NCBI RefSeq assembly: GCF_025947345.1
Contig: NZ_CP110011.1
Coordinates: forward strand, 2,728,001 to 2,792,000
DNA from: Flavobacterium sp. N502536
GTDB lineage: Bacteria > Bacteroidota > Bacteroidia > Flavobacteriales > Flavobacteriaceae
DNA length: 64,000 bases
Reading direction: 5' to 3'
Shown here: piece after piece, positions 36,376 through 46,496 of the stretch
Position numbering within the stretch: the first letter of the stretch is position 1
How the letters are laid out: each line of letters begins with the position of its first letter
The notes under the pieces: generated by a model
Seen by the model: only the letters and a program-made list of their open reading frames with translations
The model's database searches: none
Told to the model about the DNA's origin: nothing
Translations under genes and position numbers: made by a program

Positions 36376-37110
36376 ATGAAACAAAATATTTATGATGATA
36401 CAGATTTTTTTGAAAACTATGGTAAAATGTTACGTTCGATAGATGGATTGAACTCAGCAGGAGAGTGGCATGTTTTAAAAAAGATGCTGCCCGATTTTCA
36501 GGGAAAAAATGTTCTTGATCTTGGTTGCGGTTATGGATGGCATTGTATTTATGCAAAGGAACAAGGAGCAGAGAATGTCATTGGAATTGATTTGTCGAAG
36601 AAAATGATTGATAAAGCAAAGGAAAAATCAAAGGGATTATCAATAACTTATTACCAAATGCCAATTGAAGATATTGTATTTGAAAAGGAACAGTTTGACA
36701 TTATTTTTAGCTCGCTTACCTTTCATTATGTACAAGATCTGGAAGCTCTTTTTCGTAAAATCTATCAGTATTTGAAGAAAGGCGGGAGTTTTGTTTTTTC
36801 TATGGAGCATCCCGTTTTTACAGCAAAAAACGAGCAGGATTGGTTCAGGGATGAAAATGAAAACCGACTACATTGGCCAGTTGACAATTACCAGTACGAA
36901 GGAGTGAGGCAAACGTTTTTTTTAGGTCATGAAGTAGTAAAATACCATCGAACGGTAGCAAGTATTCTAAATATGGTAATTAATTCAGGTTTTAGTATTA
37001 CACAAATAGCTGAGCCTAAACCGTCAGAGGAAATCATTGAAAAGTATCCGGAAATGAAAGAGGAATTAAGAAGACCAATTTTTATTATGATTTCTGCTGG
37101 AAAACCATAA
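36376..37110 (+). CDS. Class I SAM-dependent methyltransferase
   Basis: A 244-residue cytosolic enzyme. Motif I is NVLDLGCGYGWHCIYAKEQG (SAM-binding glycine loop), followed by VIGIDLSKKMIDKAKEKS (acidic end of strand 2), FDIIFSSLTFHYVQD (motif II/III) and LKKGGSFVFSMEHPVF. This is the Methyltransf_11/25 type; the substrate cannot be read from sequence. An upstream GTG at 36349 would add MRFNKKNKE; the ATG at 36376 after AATAAGGAG, a rare good Shine-Dalgarno-like match, is preferred. Confidence 0.88.
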   Translation: MKQNIYDDTDFFENYGKMLRSIDGLNSAGEWHVLKKMLPDFQGKNVLDLGCGYGWHCIYAKEQGAENVIGIDLSKKMIDKAKEKSKGLSITYYQMPIEDIVFEKEQFDIIFSSLTFHYVQDLEALFRKIYQYLKKGGSFVFSMEHPVFTAKNEQDWFRDENENRLHWPVDNYQYEGVRQTFFLGHEVVKYHRTVASILNMVINSGFSITQIAEPKPSEEIIEKYPEMKEELRRPIFIMISAGKP

Positions 37111-37203
37111 AGGAATGAATTTTGAATTCATATAGCAAGTATAAACGAAAAGAAGCGTCTTCAGTTCAATTGAGACAGCTTCTTTTCATTTTACTCCGTT
37201 AGA

Positions 37204-37638
37204 TTACTCTATCAAATTTTCCTCTATTAATTCTTCAAAAGATTTATTTAATTCTTCCGTTTCATCATCATCATGATAATAAATCCAAACTTTATTATCA
37301 GGAGAAATAAATACCGGATCTCCATTTCCACTAACGGAAATGACATAACTGGATTGTATTAATTCACATCTGTTATCAACCAGATAGTTACTTCTAAAAT
37401 CCTTTGTTAAATCGATAACAGTTTCTTCTGATAACATTTCGCAGTTATTAAAACCATAAACCGGAAAACCTGTATAGCTACCTCCAAAGAGACTTAAAAA
37501 CTGTGCATAATCATTATCGAATTTTACATTAAGTTCGGTTTCAGCATTTTTAATTGTTTCTTCATTAACCGGTTTACCTGCAAACAAATCATCATCTGAC
37601 AGTATTACTTTTATTTTATCTATTAATTCTTGTTTCAT
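37204..37638 (-). CDS. SMI1/KNR4 (SUKH) family immunity protein
   Basis: A 144-residue acidic cytosolic protein. IKNAETELNVKFDNDYAQFLSLFGG is the SUKH N-terminal signature, and NGDPVFISPDNKVWIYYHDDDE is the central strand pair typical of SMI1/KNR4 immunity proteins. It lies 5 bp after the stop of the Rhs toxin gene on the same strand, the standard place for the cognate immunity gene. It probably neutralises the LHH-type nuclease tip. Confidence 0.9.
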   Translation of the reverse strand: MKQELIDKIKVILSDDDLFAGKPVNEETIKNAETELNVKFDNDYAQFLSLFGGSYTGFPVYGFNNCEMLSEETVIDLTKDFRSNYLVDNRCELIQSSYVISVSGNGDPVFISPDNKVWIYYHDDDETEELNKSFEELIEENLIE

Positions 37639-37643
37639 ATTTT

Positions 37644-40600
37644 TTATTTACATTTTATTCCTCTCTTATTAAGCTCTGTTTCGGCTAGATGAGCATGATA
37701 TTCCTTTCTCCAATTATCAAATGCTTCTCTCTCTGCTTTTGTTAATCCTCCTCCTTTTTTCTTTCCAAATGGATGTTGTCCGGGATTGGTATGCGGCTTG
37801 TCATGGTGTTTAGCTGGCATTCCAACTATTGGACCATCAGGGTTTTGTTTATAATGATGTAAAACTATAGTGTTTCCTTGTTTGTCTTTAGGAGAAAGCC
37901 CCCAACCGCTTTTTGTATTAGCATAATATAACTTCTGTAATTCTTTATCAGATAAATGACTTATGTCGGTATATCCATTCACTTGTAATGTTGTTCCTGC
38001 ACTATCTGTAAAATTAACAAAACTTGAAGGATTTGAACTCAGCCCAAAAGGATCAATCCAACTATTACTATCATAAACATAAGCATAAAAATTCGGATTA
38101 TCCCCAGCTAATCCAATAGGGTCTTGCGATAAATACAGCCCAGTTTCAGAAGAATAATAACGATGTCTGTTGTAATATAGTCCCGTCTCCACATCCTCAT
38201 ATTGGCCCAACTGTCTAAAAGGAATAAAGTTTCTATCGCCTTTTAAATCTTTTAAGCTTCCATAAAGATCATAATCGGTTTCCCAAACCAGTTCGCCTGT
38301 TTCTGAATAGGCCTGTATTGGCCTTCCAATATAATCGTTTATTATACCATATTTTTCTTCACCAATAATCTTAGCGCTTGGTACAAAAGAACCTCCTTCA
38401 TAAATCCAGGTTATAAGATTCTCAACGGGTTCAGTTTTGTCATATACTAAATCATCGTCTTGGATAACAAGTTGAGGTCTGTTTTTTAGATCGTATTTCC
38501 ATTCGTGAATAAGAACGTTACCATCCCAAACATAACGATTTATTTTTTGGTTTGCAATTTTTACCGTACGTCTTCCCAGTGCATCGTATTCAAAACGTAC
38601 AACTTCACCATCAGGATTAGTTACACTCTCAAGCATGCCGTTGGCCAGCCAGGTATAAGTGGTATCTCCGTACTGCCATTGCTCGTGTTCTTGCTGTAAT
38701 TTTAGTTTTTCTTCTTTATTAACTGCAAGTTTGTCAATCCAACTGGTGGACTCCTCAAAAACGAGTGCCTTGGTAATATCACGGGTACTTTTGTGTACTA
38801 GATTCCCGATTTCGTCGTATTTGTAAAAGTACTTTTCATCCTGCAGCAGTTTGCCGCCTTTGCCATATTTACGGTCACTTTGGTCCTGCGTTTTGTATAA
38901 ATTACCTACCGCATCCGGGGTTTTATAGAGTTCTTCGTTCCCATTGTAACTCTTAGCCAGATTGCCAAAGTCATCATAATCAAAATAGATCATGCCACCG
39001 GTAAGCTGATTGACTTTACTGCGGAGCTGCTGGTTGGTATCCCAGTTGTAATAACGCGATCCGGTACGTTTGCCGTTTGCAAAAACTTCCTGCTCTTTTT
39101 GTTTACCGCTGCTGTTGTAGCTGGTTTTGATGTACAATCCTCCTGTGGCAAGTCGCTCTATTTCGCGTCCTAATTCGTCTCGTTTCAGCGTAGTTTCCCA
39201 AGCCTGATGCTGTTCTTTAAGCTCCTTGCTTTGAGCTTCTATACGCTCCAATTGCCCTTTTTGGTTGTAATGAGTGCTAATGTTGGCGCCAAGATTGGTA
39301 CTGATATGAGTACGTTGTCCTAATTCGTTATAAGTAGATGTAAGTGTTATGCTATTTTCGTTGGCGTCTAGCTGTTGTTTTTGCGTTTCCTCTATGATAC
39401 GTCCCATTTCATCTCGTTCAAAACAAATACTTACGTTTTGATTGACGGCTTCTATGAGCAATCCATTTTTATTATAAGTATAGGTTTCCCAGGTGCCATC
39501 GTGATAATCGGCTCTGGTGATGCGTCCTAGTGCATCTTGCTCGTAGTCAGTAAATTTTCCGCCTCCGTGGTCTATTCTGGTTACTTCACCAGCCAGGTTA
39601 CGATTGTATTTTTTTACGATACCATCAAAAGCAGTTTCCCGCATGATGTATCCGGCCTTGTCTCGGCTAAAACTATAACTTTCGTTGTCCTCATTTTTTA
39701 TACTGCTAAGCTGCTCCATTTTGTCGTAGTTAAAACGGACTTTTACACCGTTTTGCTCTCTGGTAGCCAGACTTCCCAATGGGGTATAACTAAATTTGAT
39801 ATCGTTTTTTTTGTCTTTTAAGGCAATTACTTCATCATAGTTATTGTACGCAAATTCAATAATATTACTGTCTTTCTCTACAATTTGCTGCACTCTGTCG
39901 AGTGCATCATAGGTAAAGTAGTCCGCCATTTGCATTGGGTTATAAACCGCCCGTACACGACTGCGGTGGTCGTATTCCCATGATTTGAGTTTTTGCTCAT
40001 TCTCTCTCCATTCGATGAGGTTGTATTGCTGATCATACACCAGTTCAAGCTCGTTATTATTTTTGGCAACACTCAAAAGTAGTCCGTTTTCATAATAAGC
40101 AAAATGGGTACTGGTTTTGTCCGGTGCAATTATGGTTTTAAGCTGATGTGGCTTTTGATCTTTGTACAGGTAAATGGTTTTGTTGCCTTCCGGATCGATG
40201 GCAATCGAAGGACGATTTTCATCGTCGTAGATCATGATTTCTTCGGTACCATCCGGGTAAACAGTTCCTGTTTTATTTCCTCTGTCGTCATAATTAAAGC
40301 CCAAAATACGTCCTTCGGGATCAATTTCCCGATAGAGTTCCATAAATTCGGTATAATCATAAAATGTGCTGTTCCCCATCGGGTCTTTTATCTGAGTCAC
40401 AAGCTGGTTAGGCTCATAATAATAAGTGGTTACAGCTCCGTTGGCATCGGTTACGATGTTATAGCCTTCTTCGGTGTGGTATTCGATCCAGCCTTCCTGC
40501 CAGCCGCCTTCACCCAAGGTGTGAATACATTTGTTTTGGGTATCGTACTCCCAATAGAAAGTTTGTCCGTTACGGTCGGTTTTCTCGACCATAAGATGGT

Positions 40601-41846
40601 CTTGGTAGGTGATGCGGGTTGGTACTCCCAATGCATCAATAATGGCAACCATATTATAATGCTCATCATATTCATAAGCAACCAAAAGCTCGTCCTGTTC
40701 GGGAGCAGCAAGTTCGAGTTTTTGAATAAATCCGTCTTTGGTACTAACTTTAATGGTTCTGCCTGCCGAATCGATGATTCTGTTCAGGCTGTATCCTTTA
40801 AATTCAAAAACGGTGGTCAATCCATCAGGATTTGTTATTTGAGTGAGCTGGTATTTTTTGCCGTCAAAAAGGGTAAAATCGTAAAAGAGTTTGCTTTTAT
40901 GATCGTAAGCCTGGTAACCATCGGGAGTTCTTTTGAGGGTTGTTTTTTCCTGACGAAGGTAAAATTCTTCCTCAGGCAGCAGCGTTGGAAAAGCAACCAC
41001 CCTGCCATCGTCCATACGAAGCCCTAAAGCATCTTCTTCTGGGTATAATTCTACGGCTCTGTCGTATACACTATGCACACCATGTCCAAGCCAGCCTACA
41101 TACTGAGAATCTGAATACCAGTTACGTCCCCAGTTAAGAGGTATAGGACTTGTAATATCAAAATCACTGCCTTCATAAAAAACGGCTCCGTTTATTAGAT
41201 TTATAGGCTCGAAACCTGCTTTACACAACAATCTGCTGAGTTGGTTGGGGCCTATAGCGCCTTTAAGGAATTTATTGAATGCTTTTTTGCCTATTTTCAT
41301 TAAGGTACTAAAACCTATACTGGCGGCCAGTCCGGTAAGCATCCCACCCCAATCGGGCGGATAAGGACCTCCAACCATGACCGGTTTCCCGGTAGGAATA
41401 GGCAAGGAAAATGAAGTTGGAGCAAAAAGGGTTGGGGCAAACGGTATCATTTTCTTCCCTACTTTCGTTTTCCCCAGAGACATCGAGAGGGGAATCCCAA
41501 TATCATTACAAGTCATTAACATATGACCTTTGGGACTCATTCGGGTGCTGTCTGAGAATACGGTTTGAGAAGCAAAAAAGTTCATGCTTTCGTGGCCAAT
41601 AATAGGAGTCATTAACCAGGGTGGTGTAAAAAGCGGAATGTGTACCAATGGAATGATAATACCACTAGTGTCTGAATTTCCTCGTTTAAAACCATTTACA
41701 TGCACACTGGTGCCTAAAAATGGAACATAATCAAAAGGGTCAATGACAATACCTATGTAAGGATGAAACGGATTGAAAGGGGGTAAGGTGGTAAAATGGA
41801 TGTCTATTCCCACCACAATGGTCAAATGGTTATCGGTTAATAACAT
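37644..41846 (-). CDS. PAAR-like/Rhs polymorphic toxin with LHH-type nuclease tip
   Basis: A 1400-residue protein. The N-terminus (about 1-170: HESMNFFASQTVFSDSTRMS, GHMLMTCNDIGIPLS, MVGGPYPPDWGG) is PAAR-like, as in spike-borne effectors. A DUF6531/Rhs start follows (INGAVFYEGSDFDITSPIPL), then many YD repeats (for example FEYDALGRRTVK) and the Rhs core end YYNRHRYYSSETGLYLSQDP-IGLAGDNP, where the tip is cleaved. The last ~115 residues carry IVLHHYKQNPDGPIVGMP and a later histidine, matching LHH-type HNH/ENDO VII nucleases. Probably delivered by a contractile injection system. One long gene, no frameshift. Confidence 0.9.
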   Translation of the reverse strand: MLLTDNHLTIVVGIDIHFTTLPPFNPFHPYIGIVIDPFDYVPFLGTSVHVNGFKRGNSDTSGIIIPLVHIPLFTPPWLMTPIIGHESMNFFASQTVFSDSTRMSPKGHMLMTCNDIGIPLSMSLGKTKVGKKMIPFAPTLFAPTSFSLPIPTGKPVMVGGPYPPDWGGMLTGLAASIGFSTLMKIGKKAFNKFLKGAIGPNQLSRLLCKAGFEPINLINGAVFYEGSDFDITSPIPLNWGRNWYSDSQYVGWLGHGVHSVYDRAVELYPEEDALGLRMDDGRVVAFPTLLPEEEFYLRQEKTTLKRTPDGYQAYDHKSKLFYDFTLFDGKKYQLTQITNPDGLTTVFEFKGYSLNRIIDSAGRTIKVSTKDGFIQKLELAAPEQDELLVAYEYDEHYNMVAIIDALGVPTRITYQDHLMVEKTDRNGQTFYWEYDTQNKCIHTLGEGGWQEGWIEYHTEEGYNIVTDANGAVTTYYYEPNQLVTQIKDPMGNSTFYDYTEFMELYREIDPEGRILGFNYDDRGNKTGTVYPDGTEEIMIYDDENRPSIAIDPEGNKTIYLYKDQKPHQLKTIIAPDKTSTHFAYYENGLLLSVAKNNNELELVYDQQYNLIEWRENEQKLKSWEYDHRSRVRAVYNPMQMADYFTYDALDRVQQIVEKDSNIIEFAYNNYDEVIALKDKKNDIKFSYTPLGSLATREQNGVKVRFNYDKMEQLSSIKNEDNESYSFSRDKAGYIMRETAFDGIVKKYNRNLAGEVTRIDHGGGKFTDYEQDALGRITRADYHDGTWETYTYNKNGLLIEAVNQNVSICFERDEMGRIIEETQKQQLDANENSITLTSTYNELGQRTHISTNLGANISTHYNQKGQLERIEAQSKELKEQHQAWETTLKRDELGREIERLATGGLYIKTSYNSSGKQKEQEVFANGKRTGSRYYNWDTNQQLRSKVNQLTGGMIYFDYDDFGNLAKSYNGNEELYKTPDAVGNLYKTQDQSDRKYGKGGKLLQDEKYFYKYDEIGNLVHKSTRDITKALVFEESTSWIDKLAVNKEEKLKLQQEHEQWQYGDTTYTWLANGMLESVTNPDGEVVRFEYDALGRRTVKIANQKINRYVWDGNVLIHEWKYDLKNRPQLVIQDDDLVYDKTEPVENLITWIYEGGSFVPSAKIIGEEKYGIINDYIGRPIQAYSETGELVWETDYDLYGSLKDLKGDRNFIPFRQLGQYEDVETGLYYNRHRYYSSETGLYLSQDPIGLAGDNPNFYAYVYDSNSWIDPFGLSSNPSSFVNFTDSAGTTLQVNGYTDISHLSDKELQKLYYANTKSGWGLSPKDKQGNTIVLHHYKQNPDGPIVGMPAKHHDKPHTNPGQHPFGKKKGGGLTKAEREAFDNWRKEYHAHLAETELNKRGIKCK

Positions 41847-42499
41847 AATTTAGTAGATGTTGATTAAGTGGTATTCCTTTGGTTATTTGATATTGGATTG
41901 TCTTTATTCTAAAATGTTTGTCACTCTATATGATAATTGCTTTTTTTTATGAATGTTTTACTTTACTTTTTCTCTTGTAGGAAGAAGAAGCGTATTGAAA
42001 TACAGTTATGAACGAAAATACAACAGTAATTTGAATAAGTCAATAAATTTGTAAGATTTGTTAGAAAAAATAACGTTTATATTACACAATATCAACAGTT
42101 AAGATTCTCGAGTGATTGTGAGCCATTGTTTCGTATACTGATTTTACAGGGGATGCAGGGGATATGCAAATAAGAAATAGAGACCAGGTTAAAGGGGAAA
42201 TTAGATTTGTAGCTTCGATCAAGTGTTGGTAAATGCTATTCTTATTCCGGTTTTTAAATATTGTTTTCTTTTCGATGTCTCAGATTTAGCATTAAAAATT
42301 CTACAGGGATGGTTATAGTAATGATAAATAGCGGCTTATGATTCTGTTTTTTTAAGTAGTAATTTTAACAAGGACTTTAAAATTAAAAACTGAATTCGTA
42401 TATTGTTCTGCTAAAATCAAATATGCCAGGCATATACATTTTAAAAAATACCTGCTTTCAAACGTTTTTCAGTTCATTTTAATAGAAATCATTTAGATT
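41847..42499. other. Spacer between Rhs and M13 genes
   Basis: A divergent promoter region of 650 bp, AT-rich. No ORF, repeat or strong hairpin was found. Confidence 0.45.
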
Positions 42500-44512
42500 A
42501 TGAAAAAATCATTAATGCTCTGCATTGCATTCTTAACTCTTACAGCGTGCTCAAAACATCAAAAGGAAAAAAACATTGCTATCACCGGAATAGATTCCAC
42601 ATTGCGACCTGGTAATGATTTTTTTAAATATGTAAATGGTAAGTGGTACGATTCTGTATCAATACCTGCATCTCAGGCCGGAGTTGGTGTTTATATGTTT
42701 ATGAATTATCCACAACGAATGCGATTGCAAGGGATATTGGACAGTATTTCGCAAAGCAAGAACCCAGAAGGAAGCATCGCACAAAAAGTAGGAGATTTTT
42801 ATGCATCCGGTATGGATACTGTAACCATTGACAAACGTGGTTATACGCCTATCAAACCCCTGCTTGCCAAAATTGAAGCCATTAGCGATTTACCGTCCTT
42901 GATGAACTTTGTGGTGAACGAAGTAAAAGTTGGCAATTCGTCTATTATAGCTTTTGGAGTGTCAACCGATGATAAAAACAGCAGTATGAATATTGCTCAA
43001 ATTTATCAAACGGGTATCGGTTTGCCTGATAGGGACTATTATTTCAAATCGGATTCATCGACTATTGCGATACAGGAATCGTATAAAAAATACCTTACTA
43101 CGTTATTTCAACAAACCGGTAGCGATGCCAATGAGGCCAAAAAGAATGCTAATTTGGTTTACGACATAGACAAACAACTTGCTGTTGCGCATAAAACAAA
43201 AGTGGAGCTTCGTGATGTGCAGGCCAATTATAATAAAATAGCGGTAACAGATCTTGTAAAAAGACATCCTAACATTGGCTGGACTGCTTTCTTAAATACT
43301 TTAGGCGCTAAAACCGATTTCATTAATGTCGGTCAGCCTGCTTATTATGATGCCCTTAATAAGCTTTTAAAATCCATCCCTATTAATAATTGGAAAATTT
43401 ACCTAAAAGCAAATTCTTTAGAAAGATATGCCGATGATTTAAGTAAACCTTTTGTAGATGCTTCATTTGAATATACCAAAGTGCTTTCGGGTCAGGCTGT
43501 TCAAAAATCACGTGGCGAAAAAATGGCGAGTGTACTTGACGCTTACTTAGGCGAAGCGCTGGGCGAATTGTACGTAAAGAAATATTTTTCGGAAGAGGCT
43601 AAAAAACGCATGTTGATCCTCGTGAATAATCTGCAAAAAGCCTATGCCGTAAGAATTGATAAATTGGAATGGATGAGTCCTGTTACAAAGCAAAAAGCAA
43701 AAGAAAAATTGGCAGCCATGACTAAGAAAATAGGATATCCGGATAAATGGAGAGATTATAGCAAGGTGCGTATTTCCAGAGACGCCTATTTTGAAAATAT
43801 GGTTTCGGCCGCTACAGCTGCCTATCAATTTCAATTAGCAAAATTAGGCAAGCCAGTCGATAAATCAGAATGGTATACGACAGTTCCAACCGTTACGGCT
43901 TATAATAACCCTACTGCAAATGAAATTGTTTTTCCTGCGGGTATTTTACAACCTCCGTATTTTGATAATAATGCAGATGATGCACTTAATTATGGAGGTA
44001 TCGGAATGGTGATTGGTCACGAAATAACCCATACTTTTGATGATCAGGGTGCTCAATATGACAAGGATGGTAACTTGAAAAATTGGTGGACAAAAGAAGA
44101 TTATGCACAGTTTAAATCAAGAATACAACAGGTGATCAATTTGTACAGCACCTATACGGTTTTGGGTGATCTGCACATTAATGGTGCCATGACCGTTGGC
44201 GAAAATACGGCAGATATTGCAGGATTAGCAGTTGCTTATGATGCTTTTAAAATGACCGAACAAGGAAAAGGAAATACAAAGATAGACGGCTATACTCCAG
44301 ATCAGCGTTTCTTTATTTCTTTAGCCAAAATATGGAGAGTAAAAATGAAAGACGAGTTCCTGCGTTTGTGGATTAATAATAACCCACATTCTCCACCAAT
44401 TTGGCGTGTGAATGGTACTTTAATGAATACTACACCTTTTTATGAGGCCTTTAATGTACAACCCGGAGATAAAATGTTTTTACCGAAGAAAGACAGAATA
44501 ACAATTTGGTAA
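42500..44512 (+). CDS. M13-family zinc metallopeptidase lipoprotein (neprilysin/PepO-like)
   Basis: A 670-residue lipoprotein: the lipobox LTACS puts the mature Cys at about residue 18. The N-terminal M13 domain opens with RPGNDFFKYVNGKWYD. The catalytic region has NEIVFPAGILQPPYF, the zinc motif HEITH (His507, Glu508, His511) and GENTADIAGL (third zinc ligand Glu and the Asp). The family's C-terminal W residue is present (RITIW). It cleaves oligopeptides in the periplasm. Standing alone, with its own terminator at 44545. Confidence 0.95.
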   Translation: MKKSLMLCIAFLTLTACSKHQKEKNIAITGIDSTLRPGNDFFKYVNGKWYDSVSIPASQAGVGVYMFMNYPQRMRLQGILDSISQSKNPEGSIAQKVGDFYASGMDTVTIDKRGYTPIKPLLAKIEAISDLPSLMNFVVNEVKVGNSSIIAFGVSTDDKNSSMNIAQIYQTGIGLPDRDYYFKSDSSTIAIQESYKKYLTTLFQQTGSDANEAKKNANLVYDIDKQLAVAHKTKVELRDVQANYNKIAVTDLVKRHPNIGWTAFLNTLGAKTDFINVGQPAYYDALNKLLKSIPINNWKIYLKANSLERYADDLSKPFVDASFEYTKVLSGQAVQKSRGEKMASVLDAYLGEALGELYVKKYFSEEAKKRMLILVNNLQKAYAVRIDKLEWMSPVTKQKAKEKLAAMTKKIGYPDKWRDYSKVRISRDAYFENMVSAATAAYQFQLAKLGKPVDKSEWYTTVPTVTAYNNPTANEIVFPAGILQPPYFDNNADDALNYGGIGMVIGHEITHTFDDQGAQYDKDGNLKNWWTKEDYAQFKSRIQQVINLYSTYTVLGDLHINGAMTVGENTADIAGLAVAYDAFKMTEQGKGNTKIDGYTPDQRFFISLAKIWRVKMKDEFLRLWINNNPHSPPIWRVNGTLMNTTPFYEAFNVQPGDKMFLPKKDRITIW

Positions 44513-44544
44513 TACACTTGTTCTCTGAAGTGTCCCTATAAAAA

Positions 44545-44586
44545 AATGCGCAAAGATCTCTGTGAACTTTGCGCATTTTTTTTGGT
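44545..44586 (+). terminator. Intrinsic terminator after M13 peptidase
   Basis: Stem AATGCGCAAAG / CTTTGCGCATT, loop ATCTCTGTGAA, followed by eight T. Confidence 0.9.
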
Positions 44587-44828
44587 TTTTTAGAAATTGT
44601 AAATTTTATAAAAGGCTCCTAACTTTTTATGATTTAGCTTAAAAGGAAAAAACTCCAGATTTCTCAGGAGCTTTATTTTTGATATTTTTTAGAAATGATT
44701 ATTTCTTAATTTAATATTTCCACATAGGAATAAGAATTAAAGATAAAGTTATCCGGACTAAAAGCCTTAATTTCAAAGATAAAAAACATCTCATAGAAAT
44801 GTCTTTTTTGTCAGATATTATACTCAAA

Positions 44829-45719
44829 TTAGAAAGGGATATCAAGCTTATATCCTTTGCCGCGTACAACGACAATTTTGATGTTCGGATCATTTTCCAG
44901 TTTTTTTCTAAGTTTTGATATGAACATATCCAGACTACGGCCCACAATAACGCCTTCATCTTCCCATATCTCTTTTTGCAGTCGGCTTCTTTCTATGGTC
45001 TTGTTGGGTGACAATGCAAAAATGAGCAATACACGGGTTTCTGTAACAGTCAGGTCTATTGTCTTTTCATTGATGATAAGCTTGCGATCATTTGCATTGA
45101 ACAATACTGAGCCCAAAGTGAATGTAGTAGCGTGTCGACTTTCGGGTAAATGTTTTCGAGGTTTAACTGATTTCAAAAAAATAAATCCAACAAATGCTAA
45201 AAATGAAAGTCCCCCGAGAAGATATCCGTTTTTTGCTGTAATAATACCTGTTGGTTTAAACTTAATGTTAATCCTGTAACATGTTTTGGGCTGTTTTCTT
45301 CCGATACAAGCTACAATATCATCTTTCTTATTTTTTGAGATAGCGTATCCATAAGTTACGCTACCATTGTCACAATTAAGAACATTAACAATATAATTAC
45401 TTGAGCCGGGAGCTTTGTCCAAAAAACGACTGGTAATATTTAGTAGAGAATCTGGCTGAAAAGTAAAGTCATTCTCAAAATTGATTTGATATTCATTTTC
45501 GGCAATCTTTTTTACAGGAAGTACCCTTGATGTACTATCACCCGACTGTAAAAGTAGTTCGTGACCGATCTTGCGGAGTAAAACTTCTCTTCTGGAAATA
45601 TCAAAATCATTACCATCTCCCATATCCAAAGCCACACAGATTACAGAGATAGACAAGAATACTATTAGTGTAAACAGGTATCTGCGTTTTCCATAAAGAA
45701 GTTTTTGGCTATTAAGCAT
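44829..45719 (-). CDS. Membrane-anchored winged-helix transcriptional regulator
   Basis: A 296-residue protein. Helix 1 (residues 13-33) and helix 2 (about 163-183, LGGLSFLAFVGFIFL) bracket a ~130-residue periplasmic domain with four Cys. The cytosolic C-terminal ~100 residues are an OmpR/PhoB-type winged helix: ATTFTLGSVLFNANDRKLI, LTVTETRVLLIFALSPNKTI, RLQKEIWEDEG, SLDMFISKLRKKL and VVVRGKGYKLDIPF. It would sense a periplasmic signal and bind DNA directly, with no receiver domain. Divergent from a small exported protein gene that it may control. Confidence 0.85.
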   Translation of the reverse strand: MLNSQKLLYGKRRYLFTLIVFLSISVICVALDMGDGNDFDISRREVLLRKIGHELLLQSGDSTSRVLPVKKIAENEYQINFENDFTFQPDSLLNITSRFLDKAPGSSNYIVNVLNCDNGSVTYGYAISKNKKDDIVACIGRKQPKTCYRINIKFKPTGIITAKNGYLLGGLSFLAFVGFIFLKSVKPRKHLPESRHATTFTLGSVLFNANDRKLIINEKTIDLTVTETRVLLIFALSPNKTIERSRLQKEIWEDEGVIVGRSLDMFISKLRKKLENDPNIKIVVVRGKGYKLDIPF

Positions 45720-45856
45720 ATTGTCAATGTTTTATTTACAAAGTTTACATTTTTATTTACAATTTAAATCTATTAAACCGGAAAATGTCAAAGTAATTTA
45801 GCCGTATAAACTTTAAAGAGAGATATAACTATGTTATTAATTAAACCAAAAAGAAC

Positions 45857-46405
45857 ATGAAAAAAATCATTTATGCGCTGATCTTATCGCTGGTTGTGGT
45901 AAGCGGACTGGTATTTGCAAATCGTGAAAATAAAAGTGAAACTTCTAAAAAATTAACTCAAAAACCAATCTCTATTACTGAGAGGAAAATTGCATTGAAT
46001 AAATGGAAGGCTACGCCGGATGGTACTGTGTACAAAAAATGGGAAGAGTCTCCGGCAGGTAAAAAAGTGTATGCCAGTGAAACTAAAATAAGGAAGTCCA
46101 TTTATGATTATACCAAAATGGATGGAATTATAACCTCGCTTTCTCTTCCACCTGACTCAAAATTAGGTTTCGGGGTAATGGTAAGGATTAAAGGGGATGA
46201 TTATATACTTAGTTTTGGGCCAGAAAACTTTAATGACGATGGATTTTGGCAATTACATGGTCTAAAAGTTAACGACAGAATAATTATAAAAAGCCATAGC
46301 GTATCGCATACTCCTAAGTATTCTTACCCAATAATATCGGGTGATTATGTAGAACGAGATGGCAGGATAATTTATAAACGTAAACTTCCTAAAGACGGTT
46401 GCTAG
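45857..46405 (+). CDS. Hypothetical exported protein, 182 residues
   Basis: It has an N-terminal signal peptide or anchor (IIYALILSLVVVSGLVFA), a lysine-rich linker with ATPDGTVYKKWEESPAGKKV, and a C-terminal beta-rich part (MDGIITSLSL, GFGVMVRIKGDDYILSFG, LKVNDRIIIKSHSV) with an OB-fold-like strand order. I do not recognise a named family. The divergent promoter with the membrane-anchored winged-helix regulator (137 bp apart) suggests it is a target gene of that regulator. Confidence 0.6.
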   Translation: MKKIIYALILSLVVVSGLVFANRENKSETSKKLTQKPISITERKIALNKWKATPDGTVYKKWEESPAGKKVYASETKIRKSIYDYTKMDGIITSLSLPPDSKLGFGVMVRIKGDDYILSFGPENFNDDGFWQLHGLKVNDRIIIKSHSVSHTPKYSYPIISGDYVERDGRIIYKRKLPKDGC

Positions 46406-46468
46406 TAAATAAATTACGAAAGACATTCAAAATTTACGCTTTGTTGTGACTTTTTTATTTAAGAAACA

Positions 46469-46496
46469 AAAGCTTCAGATTTCTCTGAAGCTTTGT
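46469..46496. terminator. AAGCTTCAG-type terminator
   Basis: Stem AAGCTTCAGA / TCTGAAGCTT flanked by AAACAA and TTTGTCTT; almost the same as 34599-34632. Confidence 0.85.

Noticed and set aside
40104..41027. 307-residue plus-strand ORF inside the Rhs gene
   Set aside because: Antisense shadow of the Rhs repeats, which keep a strong coding frame on the minus strand.
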